Assembly: GCA_027864655.1 (NCBI GenBank)
Contig: JAQAZG010000010.1
Span: 62,001 to 126,000, forward strand
Source: Oleispirillum naphthae
GTDB taxonomy: Bacteria > Pseudomonadota > Alphaproteobacteria > Rhodospirillales > Rhodospirillaceae
Reading direction: 5' to 3'
Length of the DNA: 64,000 nt
Shown here: piece by piece, positions 32,830 to 41,300 of the stretch
Numbering within the stretch: position 1 is the first letter of the stretch
Layout of the letters: each line of letters opens with the position of its first letter
Made by a program: the position numbers and the translations under genes
The notes under the pieces: generated by a model
What the model was told of the DNA's origin: nothing
The model's input: only the letters and a program-made list of their open reading frames with translations
Database searches by the model: none

Positions 32830-34710
32830 ATGCGTCTTTTGCTGATCAATCCGAAGCTGCCCGACAGTTTCTGGAGCCTCGGGTGGGCCATCCACACGAT
32901 CTTGCCGGGCAAGCGCGCCGTCAACCCTCCGCTGGGACTGGCGACCGTCGCGGCCCTCTGTCCGCACGGCTGGCAGGTCGAAATCGTCGATGAAAACATC
33001 GAGGCGATCCCCCTCAATCCCGCAGCCGATATTATCGGCATCGGCGGCATGGGCGTGCAGGCGCCGCGTCAGCGCGAGCTGCTCGCCTATTACCGGCAGC
33101 GCGGTCATCATGTCGTTGCCGGAGGGGCCGCCGCCTCGCTTTGTCCGGAGACCTACGAAGGGGTCGCCGACACCATCGTCGCCGGCGAGGCGGAATATAT
33201 CTGGCCGGAATTCTGCCGCGACTTCGCAGCGGGCAGGCCGCAAGCGCTCTACCGGGAAACCGGAACCGTCGAGATGGCGGATTCGCCGGTGCCGCGCTTC
33301 GATCTGTTGAAGCTCCCCCGCTACGGCAATGCCACCCTCCAGTATTCCCGGGGATGCCCGTTCGCCTGCGAGTTCTGCGACATCATCGTGATGTTCGGCC
33401 GCACGCCGCGCACCAAGAGCCCGGAGCAGATCGGCCGCGAACTCGACGCGTTGCGCGAACGCGGCGCACGCAGCGTCTTTTTCGTCGATGACAACATGAT
33501 CGGCAACAAGTCCCGGGCTAAGGCCCTGTTGCGTTTCCTCGCGGCGTATCAGCATCGCCACGGCCACGCGTTCTCCTTCGGCACCGAGGTTTCGCTCAAC
33601 GCCGCTCAGGACGACGAATTGCTGGGCCTGTTCCAGGCGGCGCATTTCGGCTGGGTTTTCATCGGCATCGAATCCCCCGACGCCGCAAGTCTGAAGGAAA
33701 CCGGCAAGACGCAGAACCTGCGCGAGGACATTCTCGTCTCGGTGCGGCGGATCTACGCGCGGGGCATCGACGTGCTCGCAGGCTTCATCATCGGCTTCGA
33801 CAACGACACCCCCCAGACCTTCGACGCGCAGTTCCGCTTCATCACCGAGGCGGGCATCCAGTCGGCGATGATCGGCCTGCTGTCCGCCCTGCCGCGCACC
33901 CCGCTTTACGCCCGCATGGAGCGGGAGGGCCGCCTGCGCGAGATCGACGAGGAATCCGACAACACCAGCCTGCGCACCAACATCATTCCCAAGACGATGA
34001 GCGACGAAGAGGTCGCCCACCTCTACCGCGACATCTACCGCCGCCTGCTGACCGATGCCGGAATCGGCACGCGCATCCGCAACAAGACGCGATTCCTCGG
34101 GCCGGTGGGCTACGGCGGCGGCTATACCTTCGGGCAAAGCACCGGCATCGTTGCGCGCCTGCTGTTCCGCGGCATCATTCCGGGCGGTCCACGGCGGATG
34201 TATCATTTTCTCCGGTCGCTGCCGTTCCGGCGTCCGTCGCTTCTGCCTCTGGCGATCTCGGACTGGATCATCGGGTTGTCGATGCGCGCCTTCGCCCGCG
34301 ATCATCTCTGGTCGGCGCTGCCCGCGAGCACACCCGAACTCCATCTGCTCGATTCGGTGCGGGCGGCGATCGCCCGCCAGCTGAGCCAGGACGAGGTTTG
34401 GGTCACCCGCGAGGCGACGGCGTCGCCGAACCTGACCATCCATCTCGGCGATGCGTTGAAGCGGCGCTTTTTCAAAGCCGCGGCGCCGCATCTCTGCCGG
34501 CTGCTGGAGCAGTCCCCCGCGCGCGTCACCCTCGCGGCCGAGGGCATGCCGCCGCAGTACCTTGGGCAGTTCGAGCGGCTGCTCGCGCGCCTGGCCCGAT
34601 ACGGGGACCGGGTTTCCCTCGTCCTCAGCGAAAACCTCGGCAGGCGGATGACCCTCGACCTGTCGATATTCGATCTGGTGTTGACCCCGGCCGCCGAACC
34701 GGCGCCTTAG
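32830..34710 (+). CDS. B12-binding-domain radical SAM protein
   Basis: A 626-residue radical SAM enzyme. A cobalamin-binding Rossmann domain occupies residues 1-140 (LLLINPKLPDSFWSLGWAI, NPPLGLATVAALCP, VVAGGAAASLCPE). The iron-sulphur motif is C176-x3-C180-x2-C183 in YSRGCPFACEFCDI. It is followed by the radical SAM barrel and a DUF4070-type region with GFIIGFDNDTPQTFDAQFRFI. Related proteins include the hopanoid C-2 methylase and other methylases. The last 130 residues form an additional domain without recognised motifs. The start at 32830 has GGAGGG upstream. It lies between an integrase fragment and envelope genes; its substrate is unknown. Confidence 0.87.
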   Translation: MRLLLINPKLPDSFWSLGWAIHTILPGKRAVNPPLGLATVAALCPHGWQVEIVDENIEAIPLNPAADIIGIGGMGVQAPRQRELLAYYRQRGHHVVAGGAAASLCPETYEGVADTIVAGEAEYIWPEFCRDFAAGRPQALYRETGTVEMADSPVPRFDLLKLPRYGNATLQYSRGCPFACEFCDIIVMFGRTPRTKSPEQIGRELDALRERGARSVFFVDDNMIGNKSRAKALLRFLAAYQHRHGHAFSFGTEVSLNAAQDDELLGLFQAAHFGWVFIGIESPDAASLKETGKTQNLREDILVSVRRIYARGIDVLAGFIIGFDNDTPQTFDAQFRFITEAGIQSAMIGLLSALPRTPLYARMEREGRLREIDEESDNTSLRTNIIPKTMSDEEVAHLYRDIYRRLLTDAGIGTRIRNKTRFLGPVGYGGGYTFGQSTGIVARLLFRGIIPGGPRRMYHFLRSLPFRRPSLLPLAISDWIIGLSMRAFARDHLWSALPASTPELHLLDSVRAAIARQLSQDEVWVTREATASPNLTIHLGDALKRRFFKAAAPHLCRLLEQSPARVTLAAEGMPPQYLGQFERLLARLARYGDRVSLVLSENLGRRMTLDLSIFDLVLTPAAEPAP

Positions 34711-34866
34711 CAGGGTGCGGACAGGCTGAGTGATTTCCGAGGCCGACGCGGTCGGTCGCCGCACACCATATAGAAGGGTGTCTCGGCCGGTGCGGCACGT
34801 CCTGCCGCGCGCCTGGGCGCGGATCGCCCATTCGCGCGGGCACCCCGGCCGAAATCAGGTGATGAC

Positions 34867-35355
34867 ATGACCAAATCTCCTTCGAGGTTTCGCCTCGGGA
34901 CCGAATACGACGCCTTTCTCTTCGCTTCCGTCGGCGAGGACAAAAGCGGAGGGATGCTCAGCACCCTCTCCGCTCTCGCACGGATGAACCTCGATCCCTG
35001 GCGCGAAGCCGCGGCACTGGCCGGACTGCCGGCGGACGCCGCGGTGCGAAGATTGTCCGCCTTGATCGTCGCGCTTCCCGACCCCCTTTCGGGCACGCCG
35101 GATTTCCCCGGAATCGCGGCGCGTCTGGTCGCGCTTTTGCCGCGCCCCACCCCGGTGGAGACCCCCGCCGCGCAGACGGCCACTGCGCCCGAAGTGCCGG
35201 TCCGCACCATGGGCCTCGCCTTCCTGCTGCTGATGCTTCTTGGGGTGGGGACACAGTGGATGATGGCGCACCGTCAATCCTCGGCCCAGGATCAGGCCGC
35301 CCGCCCGTCGATCTCCGACACGGGTCCCCGTACGCCGCCGCCCGCATTCCGATGA
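34867..35355 (+). CDS. Small single-pass membrane protein of unknown function
   Basis: A 162-residue protein that is not recognised. The N-terminal 85 residues (FRLGTEYDAFLFASVGEDKSGGMLSTLSALARMNLDPW) look like a soluble helical domain. A Pro/Ala-rich linker follows, and one membrane helix lies at about residues 116-133 (LAFLLLMLLGVGTQWMM) before a short tail. It is convergent with the cyclic glucan synthase gene, ending about 40 bases from that gene's stop. A copy of the TTTCCGAG motif lies 120 bases upstream. Confidence 0.7.
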   Translation: MTKSPSRFRLGTEYDAFLFASVGEDKSGGMLSTLSALARMNLDPWREAAALAGLPADAAVRRLSALIVALPDPLSGTPDFPGIAARLVALLPRPTPVETPAAQTATAPEVPVRTMGLAFLLLMLLGVGTQWMMAHRQSSAQDQAARPSISDTGPRTPPPAFR

Positions 35356-35395
35356 CCGACGGGGGATAAAGGCCCGCGCGGGCGCTCGCATGCCG

Positions 35396-38300
35396 TCATC
35401 CGAGTTCCAGCCTGAGTTCATGCGTGCCGCCGTCCGCCGACGCGACGCGCACTTCTCCGCCGTCGCAGGATACTTCTTCCCCATCCAGCCATGCATGCGC
35501 GACCCGACGGCCGCCGCGCCCGGCCTCGACGCGGATGTCGTAGCGCGTCCCCGCCAGGGTCGCCCCGGCCTCGAAGCCCGGCCACTCGGGCGGCAGGCAC
35601 GGCGCGACGACAAGGGTCGTTCCCTCGCGCCGAATCCCCAGAATTCCCTCCATGCCCGCGCGGTACATCCAGGCGGCCGAGCCGCTATACCACGTCCATC
35701 CGCCGCGCCCGGCATGCGGCGCCACCGAATAGACGTCGGCGGCGACGACATAGGGTTCGACCTTGTATCGCTCGGCCCCTTCCGGCGTGCGCGCATGGTT
35801 GATCGGATTGAGCAGCGCGAACAGTTCCGCCGCCTTGCCGCCATCGCCCATCCGCGCATGGGCGAGGACCGCCCACATCGCCGCGTGGCTGTACTGGCCG
35901 CCGTTCTCGCGCAGGCCGGGCGGATATCCCTTGATATAACCGGGGTCGCGCGGCGTTTCGTCGAAGGGCGGGGCGAACAGCAGGGCAAGGCCGTCGTCGC
36001 GGCGGACCAGATGCCGGTCCAGCGACGCCATCGCCACGGCGGCGCGGGCCGGATCGCCGCCGCCCAGCACCGCCCAGGACTGCACGATGGAATCGATCCG
36101 GCATTCGTCGCACTCCGCCGAGCCGATCCAGGTTCCGTCGTCGAACGTCGCGCGGCGATACCACGCGCCGTCCCAGGCGTCGCGCTCCAGCGCATGCCGC
36201 ATCCGCACCGCCTGGGTCCGCCAGCGCAGCGCCCGGTCCGCATCGCGGCGATCCGCCAGCAGCGCGAAGAGATCGACGGTCCGCGCCAGCAGCCATGCGA
36301 GCCAGACGCTTTCGCCTTTTCCGCCCGTGCCGAGCCGGTTCATCCCGTCGTTCCAGTCGCCCGCGCCGATCAGCGGCAGGCCGTGTTCGCCGAGGCGCTC
36401 CAGGCTGCGGTCGAGCGCGCGCGCGCAGTGTTCGAACAGCGACGCGGTTTCCGCCGCGGCCGTCGGCTGAAAGAAGGCGGAGTCCTCGCCGTCATGCAGA
36501 AGCGGCCCGTCGAGGAACGGCACGATCTCGTCGAGAACCGCCGTGTCGCCCGAAGCCGCGACATACGTGGCGGCGGCATAGGCGAGCCAGCCCCGGTCGT
36601 CCGAGATCCGCGTCCGCACGCCCGCGCCGGAATCCGGCAGCCACCAATGCTGCACGTCGCCCTCGACGAACTGCCGCGCCGCCGCGCGCAGAAGATGCGC
36701 GCGCGTCTCTTCCGGCCGCGCGAAGCTCAGCGCCATGCCGTCCTGCAACTGATCGCGGAAGCCGTAGGCGCCGCTCGCCTGATAAAACGCCGAGCGCGCC
36801 CAGATGCGGCAGGCGAGGGTCTGATACAAAAGCCAGCCGTTCAGCATCACGTCCATCGCACGGTCTGGCGTCTTGACCGTGACCGCGCCGAGCACGGCGT
36901 CCCAATGCGCGGTCACCTCCGCGAGGACGCCGTCGAGATCGGCCGCGCGGTAGCGCGCGATCAGCTCGCGCACCGCCTCGACCGATCCGCATTGGCCGAT
37001 GAAGGCGACGATTTCCCTGGTTTCGCCGACCCCGAGATCGACCGTGGTCTGTAGCGCCGCGCAGGGATCGAACCCGGCGCCGGCGCTTCCCGACAGCCGT
37101 GCCGTGCCGCACAACGCCACGGGCGCATCCGGTCCGCCGTTGCGGCCGAGAAATTCGGTGCGATCCGCCGTCAGCGCGGTCTGGCGGCCGCCGAGATCGG
37201 CGAACGCGACGCCGCCCGAGAACCCGATCGACCAGGGATTCCGCGCCAGAAGCGCGCCGGTGGCGGCATCGACTTCGGAGACGATGAACGGTCCGGAAAC
37301 GCCCCGCGAGGTTCCCAGGACCCATTCCGCATAGCTGGTGACCGAAAGCCGCCGGGGGCGGCCGGACAGGTTCTGCAGGGTCAGACGGGAAATCTTGATC
37401 GGGTCGGCGAGCGGCACGTATTGCAGCAGGCCGAGCGCAATGCCGCCCGCCCGGTGCTCGAAGCGGCAATAGCCGTAGCCATGGCGCGCGACATAGCTGC
37501 CGCCGCCGCGGAGCGGCTGTGCGGTCGGGCTCCAAAGCTCGCCGGTGATCTCGTCGCGCACGTAGATCGCCTCCCCCGCCGGATCCTCGATGGGGTCGTT
37601 CGACCATGGCGTCAACTGGTTCTCGCGGCTGCTTCCGGCCCAGGTGTAACCGCCCCCCTCCGCCGATGCCTGAAATCCGAAATCCGGGTTGGCGACGACG
37701 TTGATCCATGGCGCGGGCGTCGTCCGCGCCGCGTCGAGAAGCGTCACGTATTCCCGGCCATCCCGGCCGAACCCGCCGAGGCCGTTGAAGAATTCCAGGT
37801 TTTCCGGGGGCTGCGCCGGGCTCGCCGCCACGGGCGATGCCGCGATTGCCGCGCCGTGCACCGGCCGCGCCCATGTCGGCGCGGCGGGCACGCGGGCGAG
37901 CTGGTCGGCAAGCGGGCCGCTGCCCGCGCCGATCGTCACCCGGGCAACGGATTGCAGCAGGGCCCGCGCCTCGCGGCCGATCAGATCGGCGCGCAGCGTG
38001 GAGACCGACCCCTGCGCCAGCTCCTCGCCGAATTCCGGCCCCAGCTGACTGCTGCGCACCGCGGTTTCGATCGCGGTCTGGAGATCCTGGGTGTACGAGG
38101 ACGCCCGCTCGTTGACGATCACGAGATCGACGCTCAGACGCTTCATCCGCCAATATTCGTGAGCGCGCAGGAGCTGATGCACCTGGGCGATGTCCTCGAT
38201 GTCGTCGATCCGCAAGACCACGATCGGCCGGTCGCCGGAAATTCCCAGAGGCCACAGATCCGACTGCGCCGCCGCGCCGCGCGCGATCGCCTCCGGATGC

Positions 38301-41300
38301 GGACGGAAGCGCGGGTCGGCATAGAGAATCGGCGCGGCCAGCCTCTGGAAGTCCGCCGCCTCCTCCGCCTTCACCCCGATGTGGCGCATCTGGACCTGCG
38401 CCTGGGTCCACGCAAGAGTCTTCGCGCGGGAGAACGCGTTGCGGTCGTGATGCTTGTCGATCAGCCCCAGAAGCTCCTCCCGCGAGGGTGCGACGGTCGT
38501 CCAGAAGACGACCCGCGCGACGGAGCCGGGCGGCACCAGAACCTGCTGCCGGATCGAGAAGATCGGGTCGAGCACCACCCCCGCCGTATTCGACAGCGGC
38601 CGGTCGCCGGCGACGGCATCGGCAGCGGCGAGGCCATGGCCGCGCCCGAGGAAAGCGGCGCGATCGGTTTCGTATTGCGGGGCGGCGGCGATGTCGCCCT
38701 CCACCACCGCAAAGTGGGCGGCCCAGATCCGCGCTTCCCCCGCCTCGCGCGGACGGCGGGTGGCGATCAGGGCGCCGAATTCGGCAAGATATTCGGTCTC
38801 GACGAACATCTTGGCGAACGCCGGATGCGCGGCGTCGGCCGCTGCCGTGGTCAGCACCACCTCGGCATAGGAGGTCAGCGCAATCTCGCGCAGCCTGCGG
38901 CCGCTGTTGACCAGAGACACGCGGCGCACCTCGCCGTCGTCCTCGCCGGAAACCAGAACCTCCATGATCGTGGTCAACGGGCCGTCGCGGCGGGTGAACC
39001 GCGCATGGTCCTCGCCGAACACCACATCCTCGTCGTCCGGCGTGCCGCCTCCCGCAACCGCCGCGGCGGACCACCGGTTGCCGCTCTGGGCGTCCCGCAG
39101 GAAGACGAACGATCCCCAGTTGTCGCGGGTCGCATCCTCCCGCCACCGCGTCACCGCGATATCGCGCCAGCGGCTGTAGCCCGCGCCCGCCGTGGTCAGC
39201 ATCACCGCGTAGCGCCCGTTCGACAGCAGGTGGGTGACCGGCGGACCCGCCGCCGAAGCCTTGAGGCGGCGCACCGTCGGAACCTCGGTCCAGGCCTCGT
39301 CGGGATAGGCGGCCGCCTCCTCGGCGTGGGGCTGTGCGACCGCGACGTCCCGCGGCATGCGCTCCTGGAGCAGGAGTTCGCTCGCCCGAATCATCGGTTC
39401 GCGGTGGAACCGCGCGCGCATCAGCCCATCCTGCACGGCGTTCGCGATGGCGGCGATGGTCATGCCCTGGTGGTGGGCCATGAAGCTGCGGATGACCGCG
39501 ACGTCGGCGTCGTCGGGGAGACGCGACCGGGTGAAGTCGAGCGCCTCGTAGAAGCCGTAACGGCCGCACGCGCCCATCGCCGCGAGGCGGGCATAGTTCG
39601 CGCAGGCGCCGGGGGGATCGACCATCGCCGCGAGGCCGGTGGCATAAGGCGCGATCACGACGTTTTCGGACAGGCCGCGTTTCAACCCGAGACCGGGGAT
39701 GCCGAAGTTGGAGTACTGATAGGTGAATTCCACATCGCGCACGTTGTAGGCGGATTCCGAAACGCCCCACGGCACCCCGAGCGACCGCGCATAGGACTTC
39801 TGGCGCGCCACCACCAGGCGGCTGGTCTGTTCGAGCAGGCTGCCGATCGGCGCGCGCATCACCAGGGACGGCATCAGGTATTCGAACATCGAGCCGGACC
39901 ACGAGAGCAGCGCCGAACCGTTGCCGAGCGGCGTCGCTGCCCGCCCGAGGCGGAACCAATGGCGTGTCGGCAGGTCGCCCTTCGCCACCGCGAACAGGCT
40001 GGCGAGACGCGCTTCCGAGGCGAGGAGATCGTAGCAACCCGGGTCGAGACGGTTGTCGGCCAGCGAATAGCCGATCGACAGAAGCTTCCGCTCGGGGTCG
40101 AGAAGGAAGGCGAAATTCATCTCGAGCGCCAACCCGCGCGCCTTGGCGGCGAGCGTCCGCAGCCGCGCCTCGACGAGCGGCGCCTCTTCGGCGGGACGCG
40201 CCCGATCGGACAGATGGTCCGCGACCGCCTGTTGCAGCGCCCCGGTCCAGAAGATCAGGTCCGGTGTGTCCTCCGCGCCTTCGCACAGGCACGCGCGCGC
40301 CGTCGCGGCGGCCTTTTCGCTCAGCCGCTTCAGCGTCGGGAAAAGGCTGTCGAACGCTTGCGTTCCGGCCAGCCGGGTTTCGATCTCGGTCAGCGTCGCG
40401 GCGAGCGCCCGGCCGCGCTCGCCGTTCGCCGCGGCCCCGCTTTCCAGCGCATCGCGCGCCAGGGCGAGGGTGTCCTTGAGGCCCGCGCGCGCCGCCGCCG
40501 CCAACGGGGTCTCGGCCCAGTCTTCGCAGGCATTGGCGAGCGCGATCAGGTGCCCGGCGAGGTTGCCGCTATCGACCGACGAGACGTAGGCCGGGTCCAG
40601 CGGGCGGAGATCGCGGGTGTCGTACCAGTTGTAGAAATGTCCCTTGAAGCGCTGCATCTTCCGCAGGGTGACGACCGTCGCCTCCAGGCGGGCGAGGGTC
40701 GCGCCGGTGCCCGCCCAGCCGAAATCGCGGGCCGCGGCGGCGGACAGCAGATAGAGGCCGATGTTGGTCGGCGAGGTGCGATGCGCGACGACGGGCTTGG
40801 TGTCCTCCTGATAGTTGTCCGGCGGCAGCATGTTGTCGCCGTCGGTGACGAAGGTCTCGAAAAAGCGCCAGGTGCGGCGCGCGATCAGGCGCAACGTACG
40901 CGCATCCGCGGCGGAGACCGCGAGCCGCCGCGATACCGCCCGCGGCCGGCTGGACCACAGCGCCAACCCCGGCGCGGCCAGCCAGAGCGCGGCGAACGGC
41001 AGAACCAGCGGCCACGACGGCGGCGCGGCGGCGAGCGCGCCCGCGGCCGCACCCAGCCCAAGGACGACGCCGCCCGCCATCTCCCGATAAAAGCCGGGAA
41101 ACCCCAGGCGCGGCCGTCCGGTGGATTGCGCGGCGGTCGTCCATTCGAGAAGGTGACGCCGGGTGACGAACAGCCGCGTCAGGGTTCTCGCCACGGCATC
41201 GCCGGTCCGCCAGGCATGGTCGGCGAGAAAGACCACCGACAGCAGGGACTGCATCGCCGCCAGACGCAGATCGGACGCAAGGGCGGCGAGATGCGCGCGC

